64,000 nt of DNA from Punica granatum (taxonomy: Eukaryota; Streptophyta; Magnoliopsida; Myrtales; Lythraceae), in assembly GCF_007655135.1 (NCBI RefSeq), contig NC_045128.1, positions 6,510,001-6,574,000 of the forward strand, given 5' to 3'. Below, in pieces: positions 11,648-24,326 of the stretch (position 1 is its first letter; the number at the start of each line of letters is the position of its first letter). The notes beneath the pieces are model-generated. The model ran no database searches. It was not told the origin of the DNA and saw only the letters and a list, made by a program, of their open reading frames with translations. Made by a program: the position numbers and the translations under genes.

Positions 11648-12985
11648 AACCACAATTTTTCTATATAATTTGTTAATATGGAATTTTTTCTAGATTAATA
11701 ATATAAGTTTTAAAAATTAATAAATAAAAAAGCAATGAATGACAACAAGGAGCAAAGAAGGGGATGGTGCAGGCCACCACCTCGCCAAAATAGCAGGAAA
11801 ACACAGCTGGCAATGATAACTTAGAACGGGAATGCGAAGGGGTATGAGCATTCACCGGTTGAATTGCCTCATATCCACATCATTGAGGATATTAGTGAAT
11901 AGCTTTATCGTCGTCTTGGGGCAAACTCTTTACATTTATTACAGTTTTTCTTTATTACAAAAGTATTCTATTCAAAAAAATTATTGCATGACTATAAGCA
12001 TCTCTTGAGATCAAAATATCAAAAGGAGTAGTTCAAGATATCAAAAAAAGCAACAATTATTGTTGGAGAGTTACTTTTTAAAATTTTTGAAAAATATATT
12101 ATTCTTAAAAATATTATACATTGACAGATCAATTGAAAATTTCAAACAATAAATCAAGGTGGACAAACAATATCAAGAATAAGATCAAACAACAAGAATT
12201 AGGATGAAATTGAAAAGCATTCAAAAGTTAAGACGGAAAAAGAATATTCTTATTGAGTCAAGATGGTCAATGGGGTGGAGTGTCAACATTTTCCAAGAAT
12301 GGAGTTGAGTTTCATTGAGTAAAACCTCAAGTGAGTGAAATATATTTTATCCTATATTTATTAAGGAATAATTGGTCAACTATAATGATGGGACTATTTG
12401 ATATGGTGGATCAATTAGGTTATAGCACAACATTGCCGAGCCAAAATTAAAATATTGGACAAAAAGAGGAAATGGTAATGCACTCACAAACTAAAATTTG
12501 AAAAAAAATATTACGTATATCGTTATTTCTAGTACCTTTTTAAAAAAAATTTCTAAATAAAAGTTGGGGTATAAGTACTTTTTGGAAATAGTCCGACTAT
12601 AACTATTGAATCGTCTTGCATTATGCGTGCATCAGATTACATGGTACTTGAAAACACTAAAATGGCATAACTTTTCGATCTAACGATCAGATCATTTGAC
12701 ATAATGTGTCTCCAATTATGTGGAACCTTATTATGATCAGATCTTTTGACGTAACATGATCTGATCAAATGGTTCCTCATTCGGATTGGATTCAAAAATG
12801 CCAAAAAGGGAGGAAAATTTTAAAGAATAAAAAATACAAAATAAAAGAAAAAAGCGAATTTCAATATAATCATTTGGTATAACACGACAACCGAGTTACA
12901 TGGTACTTTATTTGGATTAAATTTGAAAACACTAAACTAACGTAATGTTTCGAACTAACGATTAAATCATTTGGTGTAACGCTCC
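11648..12985. other. Spacer and repeat DNA hosting the 12986-17137 element
   Basis: No gene recognised. From about 12600, motifs such as 'atcatttgacataa' and 'aattacatgg' recur imperfectly several times. The same repeat resumes after 17142, so one older repeat was split by the large insertion. Confidence 0.4.
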
Positions 12986-15419
12986 TGTGTGCACCCGAAT
13001 TTCGTCTTATCGGGGCACGCATGCGGGCACCTAATGCAACACGGTTGGCAGTGTCCACCTTCCCGGGGACGCACGACAGACGCACGTGAGAAAGAGTCGT
13101 CACTAGCTGTTTACGACCCAAAGGTCGATGGCCGGTGAATTGCTCGAGTCTAGGGGTATGGGATACACCTAGTATGTTAAGGCAATGGTCTGTACAAAAT
13201 CGAAAATTCTGAATTCGGGGGTTCTATTACGTGTGGGCTTATATCCCACACGCCCTTTCAGTACTCTAACTTGCTAGGCTTGCCATTTTATTTATTTACC
13301 GCATGATTTAGGGCTGCACTTGACTCGCCCGTTTTGACACTATAAATTCGAAGAAACAGTCGAACCATCCACTCTCCGACATGGATTATTACATGAATAA
13401 ATATACAATATAAACCCTTACCTTGTTCTCTCGGATAAATAAAAGACAAATTACAATGACTTAATCCCGATCGGTTCGCGTTCGACCATTATTCCACTCA
13501 TGCTCACTGTATGGTTTTGGAAAAGATCGAAAATTAAATTAAATGCGCACTCGGTGTATGGGGGCATTGGATCCCGTGATCGACGGTTAAGGGCGTTGGA
13601 CCCTGTGTGAATCGTGTCCTAAAGGATCGGGCTTGACTCGCATAATAAACAAGTGCAAAAATATAACAAGCAAGCTCAAATAAACAAACAATGAGTTTTT
13701 GTTATAGCCGAATTTACGTGAACTAACTTATTATTAACCGGGGTATCTTAGCATATAAATCCTATCTTAAAATAAACAAAAAGAGTGATAGAGAGGGCAT
13801 GTAGCATTCGGCATTATTTTAATGGACCTGACAAAACACAATATCTGTAATCAAGTCTCGAATGTGTGGATTGTTTTTACATTATTCTGTATCATGACAA
13901 TATGGCTTTTATAAATTAAGAGTATTTTCACCTAAAATCCGAAACTTAACCCTCTACTTGACTATTTGCACATGTTTGATTTAAGCCAAGTTTGAGATTA
14001 ATCTGTTTTTCCATGTTTTAACTCGTTCTAAATACAAACCTACACTAGAGTGACGGCAAGACAAAAACCGGTAGTCATGCCCTTGAACCGAAAAATATGT
14101 GTGTGTATGAAAAATCAAGATTACATGGCATGTATCTCAATGCTTTTGAAATTGTAAATTTAAAAAGGGAATAACTAACAGTTCTTGAACTATCGATGCA
14201 ATTACAGATTATTAATCGGTTCGTGCAATTCATTTAAAAGAGTCAAGTGATTTAATTTAGCCAAATTTAACGTCCCGATTACCCCGTGTGTGGAATTTTA
14301 AGTTAATTAAAACTTGCCGAATGCTTTAATTTACGGGTTTCGAGCCATCAGAATGGCCATTGGTGGACCGCCCAATAAACTCTAATTTCCAACCGTCTTG
14401 GGGTTAAATCAAAACTTTTAATCAACTTTACGTGATTAAACCAATTCATGTGAGACTTTAATCAAAGACACATTCATCATTCCAAGCACAAGAATATGGG
14501 CAAAATGATCACAACAAAATTAATTCGTTGATTTTAAGTCCAAGCGATTAATTAAACCGGTCTTGGTTTGTTTAGTCGATTTTATCTTTAATAGTCGAAT
14601 GAGCATGAGGTTAATTCGTGTGGCTCATTCTCACTTCAAACAATCAACTCTAAATCCGATTCTTTGAAAATATTCAAATTCGTATTCATATCGATTTCTT
14701 TTCACATGCCTCATTTTTTTAAAAGTCGGGTTTAATGATTAGACCGATTCATGTTATTTTCATCCATGACACATATTTTTCATCATCACAATTCATGTGA
14801 GTAGTGAATTGACAACACGACAATAACAAACAAATGCGAAATCGGTATCCACATAATCTCGAAATTTCAAACAAAACATTCAAGCATGCATAACAATATG
14901 GGATTTAACGAAATCGATAAAAAGGGGCATCAGTTCATACCAAAACATGCATGGAAATCGATATGGGACCATCTTATCACCCCACAATACTCGAAAATTA
15001 AAAGACCTAACTCCTCTAAGGGTTTAGTGGATGTCATACCTATGCCTTAAGGATGAAAATGAGTCGGGGAAAGTGTGAGGTGATTTGCTAGATGCTCAGG
15101 TACAACAATGATTCGAGTAAGCCTTCCTTGGAGCTCAGGTGAGGTGAGACTGTGAGGAAAAGGAGGGGTGTCTCCTCCGATCATGCATGGTTTGTTCAAG
15201 GTTATTAAGAGGTCCACGGAAGTGGCTGTGGATGGTGCTCAAGAGGTGAGTACCCTAGCTGACTTGAATCAACAAGGAAAAAATCGTGAAACCTTAAAGA
15301 GAGAGAAAGAAAAATAAAAATAAAGAAATAAAAAATTCGAGTAGTTTGCATAGTGGAACGGCTCTTGAGCCATGACCTTCGTGTCACGAGGAGAGTGAGG
15401 ATCGTTAGAGACCCGTCAA

Positions 15420-15944
15420 CGGTGTTATCAGAACCGAACCGGATGATGAATCGGAAGGGGTATGAGTTCATGGGTTTATGGGTCCAACCGGGGGTTCGAT
15501 AGGTCGGACCGTACGTTTAATTAAAATAAAATAAATATTCATATTATTAAAAAATTATGATAATTAAGATAGAAGTATGATGATTTCAAAGATATATGAG
15601 AATAGTGTAAGAAAATATAAATATATTCAATATTTCTTACTTCAAAATAAATATTGAATTTTAATAAGTACTTAAAAGTATAGTTGCAAGAATAAGAAAG
15701 TAGTGGTTGTTTGGTTGGTAGTATACTAGTATAAAAAATAAGAGGTCATGAGTTCAAATCCTTATACAGCCAAACAATTTTTACAATAAATAGTAAACCC
15801 ATAGAACCGGCCGGTTCAATGAAATTTTGCTCAAAACCAGTCGGTTCTATGGGTCCGGCGGTTGAAATGTGCATTTTGGGTTTTTAGGCGAATCGGACCG
15901 GACATGGTGTCGGTTTCCGGTCCGGTCCGGTTCTGATAACAATG
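15420..15944. mobile_element. hAT-type MITE nested in the LTR-like element
   Basis: Its 17-bp ends, CGGTGTTATCAGAACCG and CGGTTCTGATAACAATG, are inverted repeats. A perfect 8-bp duplication, CCCGTCAA, flanks it (15412-15419 and 15945-15952). The middle holds 'atgagttcaaatcc' near 15748, which resembles a weak tRNA B-box, so part of a SINE may lie inside. It is younger than the 12986-17137 element. Confidence 0.85.
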
Positions 15945-16189
15945 CCCGTCAAGGAAGAATCATACGACTTGCCTTAGTCGTAGGGGTCGAAGAACGCAAG
16001 GAAACCTTAAAATCTACAAAGAGCTCGTTTCCGTTCAGCTCTGGAGCGGGTGGCTAAGGACTCCAAATGGCTAAATGGATGTCACCAATGGATTGAAAAG
16101 GTCGAAAATAGGTGGAATATGTATTTTTTCCAAGTTTGGGTGAGGGTGGATGGATGTTTTGCCCGAAAAAAAACGTTTTTTGACAATAT

Positions 16190-16560
16190 GGTTTTTTTTT
16201 TGTTCTCTCCTCTACAGCCCTCTTTTCCTCCGAATTCTCTCTGTTCTCTGCTCACTCCCTCCCTAAAAATTTCCTGAAATCCATGAGTAATGAATGAGGG
16301 AGAGAGGAAAGAAGGGAAGGATGGTCTAAGATCGAAAAATTGTGCCAAAACGGGAAAATGGCTTAATGACTTTCTTCTTCTCCTCTGCAGCTGTATGTGG
16401 CCGAATTCTTGGCCCTCTCTTGAATATTTTCTGCTGAATAATGAATGTGTAATGAATGAGGGAGAGAGGCAAGAAGGGAAGAAAGGTCTAGATAGGAATG
16501 TCGCTCAAAATCGGGAAAATGGCTTAATGACTTCCTTTCTTCTCTCCCTATGAACCTAGC
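16190..16560. repeat. Imperfect tandem repeat inside the LTR-like element
   Basis: A unit of about 150-180 bp recurs: 'aatgaatgagggagagagg' at about 16289 and 16450, each followed by 'aagaagggaaggatggtcta'-like sequence and 'cgggaaaatggcttaatgac'. A more diverged unit continues towards 16800. Sub-repeats are common in long gypsy LTRs. Confidence 0.6.
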
Positions 16561-17476
16561 GGTGTTTTCTCTTATAAATGTTGATCAAATCCTTGCATTT
16601 TAATGCTGAAAATGAATGAGAAATGAGCAAGCTTGGAATGTTCTTTGAATTGGCAAGCATTGAATGTGATTGAGGACAATCAAAACCGGTCAAAATGGAG
16701 GATGATTGAGGGAAGTTACTGCCTTCCCTTTTTCCTTATCATGACCGAATTCCTTTCTTCCTTTTTACTGAAAATGAATGAGAAAGAACAAGCTAGGAAA
16801 GAACTTTGAATTGGCAAGTATTGAATGGGAATTGAAAGCTAATGAAAACCGATTAGGGAGGAAAGGGATTTCAGCCATAGAGAGGGAAAGAAACAAGAAG
16901 AAAAATGGCGAAGTTGAAAAAGGAAAAAAGTTGAGTTGGAAGTGGGGGTTCAAGATTAGAAGAATGAGATCAAAAATGGAAGAAAAGTTAATGGGGAATA
17001 AAAGGAGGAAAACAAATGGCCAAATGTAGAATAAAACAGGAAAGATGGGGCTTGAATGTGAGTTAAAGAGATATATGGATGATGAAAATGACGATTTTGC
17101 CCCTCTAGAGCCGGTGGACCAAAATGGGGTACTGACAGCTCCAATCGAATTACATGTAATCTTATTGGGATCAAATTTGAAATCACTAGAAAGACATAAT
17201 ACGTCGACCTTACGACCGAATCTTTTGACATAACACATCGATCGAATTACGTGGTGTCTTTTTCGGCATGGATTTGAATCGCAAAAAAAAAAGTAACAGG
17301 AAGAAATTTTAAAAAATAAAAATTGCATAAGTTCAGGGGAAAAAAAACAGAGACCGCAAGAGTGTGAGAAATCTCTGTAGTCGCCTCCTCAGCTGGATGG
17401 AGCAGTTTTAATCTACCCAAAAAAGCGTAGTGTGATGTGATATGATTTCATTTTATTCCTTTCCATTTTATCGTAA

Positions 17477-18215
17477 TTAGTTGAATACCCGCCCGTTACA
17501 TAGGAACGACTCAAATAATCTCTGAATTATTTTAATAGAGAAAAATGTTATTAATATATACATGGATTATAAACTCATTCAAGAAAATTGATATATGGGA
17601 CATATGTGAAAAGAATATAATTAAATTAATTAATTTGAGCAAATATGTCAATCAAAAGAAAATAAAAAATTCTCATAATGTGTGAGAAATAATTGAATGA
17701 AAATATGTGAACAAATATATCAACCAAAAAAAAATAATGATCTCTCCAAGCAAAATATCATAATAAAGTAAGTGAAGAGAAAACCTAATATAAAGCCTTT
17801 TTGAAATGATTGAATTAACTTAGTTGGTAGGAGATGAGCATGCAACACAATATACATATAAAATCCGCAAAGAATCAACATATCTTTACAATGGAAATAT
17901 AGTAAATAGAACAAACTATCATTATAACAATTATCACAAAAGTATTGACACATCAGTTGAATGTTCATATCATTGTATCTACTTTTTATTACTTTTATAT
18001 CAGCAAACTCAAACTTGTGTCAATCGATGAGTAATTGATTTTATTTCAACTCGGTCACTGTTGTTGTAACTAAGGACAATATCTTTAATTTTTGATGGTG
18101 TATAAACCTTCTTCACAAAGTAACAGTTTGAACAAATTGATCTGAGACATTCTTATGTTTGCATGCATTAAAGAACCATAATTTCATTAATAATAATAAT
18201 AATAATAATAATCAA
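17477..18215 (-). mobile_element. Helitron-like remnant with RPA/DUF223-like fragment, copy 3
   Basis: On the minus strand, 18200-18020 repeats the second RPA-like exon seen near 838 and 2132 ('gtgaagaaggtttata'). It continues in a broken frame with RPA-like residues LYTIKN and later THRLTQV. About 540 bp downstream on the same strand lies a GC-rich stretch followed by CAACTAA and T (3' end at 17477), close to the CAACTAG end at 2440. Stops and frame changes mean no protein is made. The Helitron assignment is an inference from this order. Confidence 0.45.
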
Positions 18216-19057
18216 ATAAAAAAATTTAAAATTAATTTTTTTTTAAAAAAAAAGGAGGAATGTTGGATATGAGAGTAGGAAAATCCCCCATACTGCCACT
18301 CTCCTTCATATGGACCAGTTTGATATGATTACTTGATTACTTGATGATAAATGAAATAAATTAATTTTTCAACAGCGTGGCCAGATATATTTTAATATTT
18401 TCTTCCATAATTAAGTTATCAGCTATTAGATCCCGATATCAGATGTACTTTGGTCCGAAATGTTGGCTCTGTCTTCGGCCGTCGAATACTGATTAAAACA
18501 CATAAAAGTAAAGCAGTAAACCTAAAACAATATCAATAAGTAATTAATTATAATTTTCTAGCTCCTCAATCAGAGGAATATAGACAATTAGACATGCCTG
18601 TGAAACTTATTATTGGACCTAATCATTCAACGGTAACCAAAAGATAGTGCATTTTGTTTTAGCTTAGTAGATGAAGCAGCTTCCATGAATGTTCCATGGC
18701 ATGACATGTTTTGACATCTTGCCGTTTGTCTTTACTTTTATTTATTTATTTATTTATTTCAGCATGCATCCAAATATTCGAAAATTCTGTGATATTCAAC
18801 TAGTTCAATTCAAGTTAGTCTGTTGATCGGTGGCATGGCTCATTATCATATGATTAGTGCAAACTGCGAATTGAATTTCCGACCTTTCCTTTTGATGAAA
18901 GATTAATTCTCTGTAAACGTTACTTATTAAAAAACAATCTCTATAAACGCGCTTTGTGGGCAAAAATGTTGAAACATGAACTTTTAAGAATATAAAACGA
19001 AGATTTACATTAACATATTGATTGGTTCAACCAGTTCAACACTAATTTGTACATGTA
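18216..19057. other. AT-rich spacer
   Basis: No gene recognised. A (TAA)n run near 18185-18213 adjoins its left end, and a short (TTTA)n tract lies near 18739-18760. Confidence 0.5.
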
Positions 19058-19240
19058 GGCCCGTTTGGTTTCAGAATGTGATTTTAAAATCATGATTTTG
19101 ATCTTAACTCTATCCACTACACAACAAAAATACACGTTTCCCAAATTAAATTTATAATACCATCTCATTTGTCTTTTTCCATAATCAAAATTAAAATCAA
19201 AAGCAAACTTAGTTTAACTCTGAAACCAAATGCTGCCTTA
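19058..19240. mobile_element. Small MITE with GTTTGGTTTCAGA termini
   Basis: The left end AGGCCCGTTTGGTTTCAGA and the right end TCTGAAACCAAATGCTGCCTT are inverted repeats around about 145 bp of AT-rich DNA. This terminal motif is common among small plant MITEs. I could not fix a target duplication, so the superfamily stays open. Confidence 0.55.
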
Positions 19241-19773
19241 AATAAGGCCTCTAATTCAACTTTCGTACAAACAGCAACGGACATTATAAAAAAAAAAAAA
19301 AAGAGCGTAATTCAGAATGAACAACCACAAGGAGTAATTTGTTCATGGACCCAACTTGTTCAATATTTTAAGGCAAATGATTACTATTTTCTCCTATTTA
19401 ATTATTTGACGAGGACCAAGACTTTGTCACTTTCCATTAACCTAAGAAGTCTTCAATGAAAATCTTCAATGGCCTTACAACAAACTTCATAAGCTATCTT
19501 GCTTGGATGTAGACATCCCTAAACAAACACGAGCTTCTCGAGTTTTCATACTATCGTAATCTTCAATTTGACTGCATATATTTTTTCACATAAGAACGGA
19601 CCCATATAAGCATCAAGATTGAGAATAATTTAACAATATCTTGCATCAGGCAAGCAACTTATGACATGATATAGAAACTTTTATGAATTACTAAAGCAAT
19701 GCAAAATATATTTCCTCAAAGACCAAAGGTTATGTAGAATAACATATGTAAAGTAAACGATACATTATCACAA

Positions 19774-19930
19774 CATGATGTAACGTATTAGCGAACGCAC
19801 TAACTTGTAGACATAGAGATCGCAGGTTCGATCCCTGATAGAACTAACCGTGCTCTTTTATTAGTTATCTGAGATTTCTCTTTCATTGTCCTCGGCCTTG
19901 GCCCCTTTCTATAATCCAAAAAAAAAAAAT
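19774..19930 (+). repeat. tRNA-derived SINE (copy 1)
   Basis: The RNA polymerase III B-box is perfect, GGTTCGATCCC at 19825-19835. An A-box-like 'gtaacgtattagcgaac' lies about 40 bp upstream. The element ends in an A-run at 19918-19929. The copy at 21555-21705 shares the downstream 'ttagctgttaagatttct'-type block. No tRNA fold is expected, and no tRNA gene is called. Confidence 0.6.
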
Positions 19931-20929
19931 CTTACATCGCTGTTGCTACAAGCTAGTGTCACTAAAGTCATAGTCTCTAATTGCAATAAAAGGACCCGAC
20001 ATGAACCTTTAGACGATTCGAAGGCCCAGATTTCAAGGGGAAGGCCCAACATAGGGATGGAAAGTACAGCCCAGTGGCCCATAGGGAGAGAACGGCCTAG
20101 GAACATGACTTTAAGCCGAGGAGCTTGGACCTGATTCGCAATCAAAGGTTCACGTAAGGTCCGGACCAAAACTTACGGCGACATCCAAAATCGGTCTCCC
20201 GAGAATAGCACCGCGATGGCCGGAGCTCCAGAAGGGAGGATTTGATCCTTCAGACCAACTAATGAACGAAGCCCTCGGAGCATATCCTTCAAACTGGAGA
20301 AGGAGAGCACGACTCGATTCCACCTTTGGCCCCTCTGGCCTCGAGCCTCCCCAAGCACTCGAAGCAGTGCAATGCCAAAGCATAACAACTATTTTTATAA
20401 TTTATTATTAAAATCATTTATTATTTTAGGAAATATAATTATAGATTTCTGGTATCCGTCTATTAATCAATTATTATGTGATATATGTTGCATAATATAC
20501 GAAAGTAAATCACATCTACAAATATGAGTCTAGATGGGAAAGCTCAACACGTCGACAAGTCGATCCAGCTCATAGTGGAATTAATAATTATCCTAGATGT
20601 TATAAGTTCAGATCGCATCTTATTTGGAACTCATGGTCCACCATATGATTTTGCCTCATGTCTTATCATATGCTGTCGGTACAACGAATAAAAAAATGCG
20701 AGTGATATATATTTATAAAAAGAGAAAAAGAAAAAATGTGGTCTAAAATGGGGGCTCAAAAGTTGAATTATGCCGTTTTTTTTTTCCATTTGATCTCGCT
20801 TTTCCTGCAAAAATTCCGACTCTCAGTAACAATAGATTATCTACGTTTATGTATTCTTTTTTTCTTTTTTGTGCCGACTTCAAATCCAACGTGAATATTG
20901 CATTTGTAATCTAATGGTAATCTAAATAA
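19931..20929. other. GC-richer patch of unknown origin, then AT-rich spacer
   Basis: From about 20000 to 20390 base composition rises and two overlapping minus-strand frames of 71 and 77 aa stay open. One contains RGAILGRPILDV, loosely like a retropepsin-region motif of Ty3/gypsy polyproteins. That is too weak to call. The remainder is AT-rich with nothing recognised. Confidence 0.3.
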
Positions 20930-21420
20930 CATAATTCAATTGAATTCTTCTCAAATAGATTGAATTCCATCACGAAAGAGAGGTGGGGTCGGGGCCACAG
21001 ATTGAAGGCCCCCGCCCTCGAATCGACCGGGATCTTGAACTCGAGATCCCAATCGATTCCGGAACTAGGGCCACCAATTGGCGACCCTGACCCCACCCTC
21101 GAGGTTTCCGACGTCCTTTGTGAGTGTCGCCAATCTTGGTGGTGGGGTCGGGATCGCCGACCGGCGGACCAAGCCCTTTCTTCCCTTTTTTCTTTTCTGA
21201 ATTTTAGGATCAAATTGAAAAAAAAAATAGTTTGAGGGTAATAATGGTAAGAAGAAAAGTTTGTGGAACAAAAGTGACGAAAAATTAACGGTGAGATTCA
21301 TTATGTATTACGAAGTGAACCACAATATGTTATATGTCCCTAGAAAAATCATACAATCTAATTTATCTCAAACTCAAACCATAAGGAGGTTTTTGTACCT
21401 TTCCCTTTTATAAAAGGTCA
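20930..21420. mobile_element. Truncated fold-back element (family FB-B, right half)
   Basis: Its GC-rich core ('ggtggggtcggg', 'accccaccctcgaggtttc') and right arm ('gtttgagggtaataatgg', then 'aggtttttgtacctttccc') match the core and right arm of the complete element at 39962-40682. The left arm is absent, so this is a broken copy. The 78-100 aa frames inside are products of the GC-rich core. Confidence 0.6.
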
Positions 21421-21554
21421 ATTAAGTAAATCTCAAATTGAAGTAATTCGATCATTTTATCTGATAGGATTTAAACTTATGAAATTTAATGTATGTAATA
21501 TGAGTTCCAATAAAGTACAAACTAAAGTTGAAGTTTAAAAACTTATAGATCAAA

Positions 21555-21705
21555 GATGATGTAACAGTTATGCACGTTCTCGCTTGACAACCAAGAAGTT
21601 GCAGGTTCCATACTTACTAGGAGTATTTGTGTATCTATATTAGCTGTTAAGATTTCTATTTCATTATACTAATCGCACGAGCCTCTCTTGTAAACGAAAA
21701 AATAA
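21555..21705 (+). repeat. tRNA-derived SINE (copy 2)
   Basis: Related to the SINE at 19774-19930. It has 'gatgtaacagttatgcacg' and a B-box with changes (GGTTCCATACT at 21605-21615). The 'ttagctgttaagatttct' tail region is shared, and it ends near an A-rich stretch. It is more diverged than copy 1. Confidence 0.5.
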
Positions 21706-22385
21706 ATTTATAGGCTCTCATAGTATTATCCTTTAATAAAATAAAGCTAATGATTTCATTTAAAAGCATTCAAATTTAAAATTTATTTCCTTAGAAAATT
21801 AATTTGATAATTGATTGTAGCTCGAGAACAGTATCCTGATCACGGTCCAAGGTTATGCCAGTAGCTTCCTTGATGTCGATGTGCCTCAACTCAGCCTCCT
21901 CGACATTCGCAATCTCTTAGAAACCCTGTTTGGCCTCACCTAAGCAGCCTTACATAACGAGTTAGCAAGGAGACTCTGACATGGCAAGGACTCCCACAGA
22001 AAGCAAATTCAACGAGATGGCTCCCAATCCGAGCATGAATTGCCATCCCAGGTGCAACTGGTTCTTGGAAAGTTATGGCTTGATATGTAATCAAGCAATA
22101 CAATGTTGTTGATTAATACCATGAAATAGATATATCTATGTTGAAATCAATAATTATGCACAAGTAATTTGCCAATCTAATCAAATCTATTGGTGAAAAA
22201 AAGCCCACAATCTTCTCTAAGTGTCGAGTTATGTCCATGTGTAGCCTAGCTCTAGGTGCTTGCAAGCAAGGAAGGGAGGTTAGGAGGTGTTCCTAAATTT
22301 CCCCTCTGATGATTAAGTCAACTCATCGATACATGGTTAGGTGGAGAGAATCTGTCTGGGGTTGTGTGTCTTACCTTTGGATTAT

Positions 22386-22840
22386 TGATGCGGCAGACGA
22401 GCTGAAAAATTGGTATCTGAAGAAAAATAAGTTCTGACAACCTTATCTCGTTGGAAACGACCGCCGGAGCAAAACTTACAGCCTATGGCTGTGAACTTTC
22501 GATATTTTAGGTGAATTCCATCGTTTAGGGTCTCAAACAGGCAATTTTATGTTAATTAGGGTGTTTTCACAATTTTAGAAAAGTTTATTTCTTTTTGTGC
22601 GATTTAGATTTTTTTTAAACCCTATTTAAGTTTTGTAAGCCCTAGGGCTAAAGGAATTGTTTTTGGATTATCAATAAACATTGGAGCTTTCATGCTCTTT
22701 GCCCAATTCTCGGATTTGTTCGAGTTGGATGTCAATTACCTAGATATTCGAAGAATCAATTGGGAGTTGAAGGTCGTGGTTCCGGTATTCGTACGTGAAT
22801 CAACGGGTCGTGATAAGTTACTCACGTGTACGCTGCGTCA
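22386..22840 (+). mobile_element. Copia-type solo LTR (copy 2), nested in the gypsy 3' LTR
   Basis: This 455-bp unit starts TGATGCGGCAGACG and ends ACGCTGCGTCA. A perfect 5-bp duplication, ATTAT, flanks it (22381-22385 and 22841-22845). The undamaged gypsy LTR has a single ATTAT at the matching place (near 26603). It belongs to the same family as the solo LTR at 7705-8154. No internal domain is present. Confidence 0.85.
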
Positions 22841-23599
22841 ATTATGAACCCCGATAGTTAACCGTTGGGCTTCTTAAAGGCAGGCTTTATGCCCCCAATA
22901 CTTGCCCTTTAATTTTCCGTTTGAATGGGGATGAATGGGAAGTTGCTTTACGCGTGTCACGCAAGTAAATGGTCCAAATCTGAATATTTTGACAAAAGCC
23001 AACTGGTGATCCAACGATTAAGATTTTGGCATCGATTCGACTTCCATGAGGAGTAACGGCTGGATGTTGGTATCCTCCCACGCAAGTGAGCACATGCTCG
23101 CGTGAGGGTAAGTGCTAGGCCAGCTTTCCAAGAGGCGCGTTTGAACGTGTGACCACTCGTGTCGTAGTCTTGTTATGCTCATGGGCCTGTGTGAGCTGTC
23201 AGAGAAGTCCCTGACCACAAGCTATGATTGCCTCAGTAACTGCTTACGCTTCTTCTCCTCCTCCATGTTCCTTCAACTGTCACCTCCGTTTTCTTTAAAT
23301 TCTCGTCCTCCTTCCTCCTTCGACTCTCTTTCTTCAACAACTTCTTTCTCTGCCATGTTCCCCGACCGACCCTCCAATTGTCCTCCGTACCCCTAACTCT
23401 CAGCCTTTCCCCTCTGTTCTTTACCCGTGACTCTTGGTGCTCTGTTTCCCTTCTCCGATTACTAGGATTTTTTTACAGCGCCTTGTCTGTCCGACTCTAT
23501 AGCTAACTCCACATCTTCTTCCGATACTGCTACTGTCGTCGATGCTTCTCTTTCTTCTCCCACCGCCGCCATCACGATTTATCCCACTAGGGCTACCAC

Positions 23600-24238
23600 T
23601 ATCGCCGCTATTAATGGGTCTTCCATGCGTGCCAGCTCTTCTATTGCTACCCCTCAAGGTAAGATCCATGTTCTTGCTTACGTGAGCAAGGCTAACAAAC
23701 TGAAGGCACCAGTTTTTAGGGCTTTGGTCAATCAGGCTAATCTCTCTCTCGAGGATAAACCTCGCTTCACAGGGGCTAACGAGCCTCTCACCCTCGCGGG
23801 AATGAGATCGTAATACGCAAAGTCCGTGGTCGCAAGGTTGCAATGGTCCTTGCCTAAGAACGCCGTTGACCTGTGCCCGTGGCACAAGCTCTCATCGGCG
23901 CAACTCATGCCTAATTCATGGCGGATGTGGGTGTCCTTATGCATCCTATGCGCAAGGCTAAAATCCCCTACATGTTGTTGCTATTTCGGAGCTTCTATCA
24001 GCTCGCGCGAAACCCCTGCAGCAATGAGGAGTCCTTCTACTTCAAGTATCAAAACCCTAATTTGGCCAATGCAAATGGTCATGTGCTAAAGCAGGTTGAG
24101 GATTACATGTCCGCCAATTTTGAGTTGAGGATTGAGTGGTTCTTCATTCGCAACGACAAGAACGGCCACGTATTTGAATGGAGGACGCAAAGTTTGAAAG
24201 ACCTTATCGACCCCATGCCCATCAAGTTCTCAGACTAG
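23600..24238 (+). pseudogene. Antisense extra-ORF remnant of the gypsy element
   Basis: Plus-strand frames at about 23600-23813 and 23918-24238 run opposite to gag and protease and end close to the deletion point. The second encodes a 106-aa stretch beginning MADVGVLMHPMRK with aromatic- and charge-rich segments (FRSFYQLARNP; ELRIEWFFI). This recalls the plant-specific 'putative transposon protein' found as an antisense ORF in Tat-lineage elements. A frame change between the two parts marks it as broken. The assignment rests on position and general pattern only. Confidence 0.4.
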
Positions 24239-24326
24239 GAGAAGATGATCGCACTTTATGCTGAGGAGAGGTCTATTACGAGAAATTACACTTTGCAAAT
24301 CACCTTTCTCCTCTCGCTTTCGAAGG

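Larger units (their letters stand above)
12986..17137. mobile_element. 4.15-kb LTR-like retroelement (large solo LTR or LARD derivative)
   Basis: The segment starts TGTGTGCACCCG and ends GGTACTGACA, so it has TG...CA ends. It is flanked by a perfect 5-bp duplication, GCTCC (12981-12985 and 17138-17142), as made by LTR retrotransposons. No gag, protease, reverse transcriptase or integrase frame is visible, and I see no internal pair of long direct terminal repeats. The best reading is one very long solo LTR, as in Ogre/Tat-type gypsy elements, or a large retrotransposon derivative. An AATAAA signal near 17030 lies close to the right end. Short open frames at 16765-17328 follow Lys- or Phe-rich low-complexity DNA and are not genes. 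Confidence 0.7.

Noticed and set aside
15740..15765. tRNA gene suggested by a B-box-like motif
   Set aside because: No cloverleaf pairing or good A-box; it is at most a SINE trace inside the hAT element.
20150..20390. Retrotransposon polyprotein fragment (RGAILGRPILDV)
   Set aside because: The motif is too short and isolated, and no other domain or LTR lies nearby.
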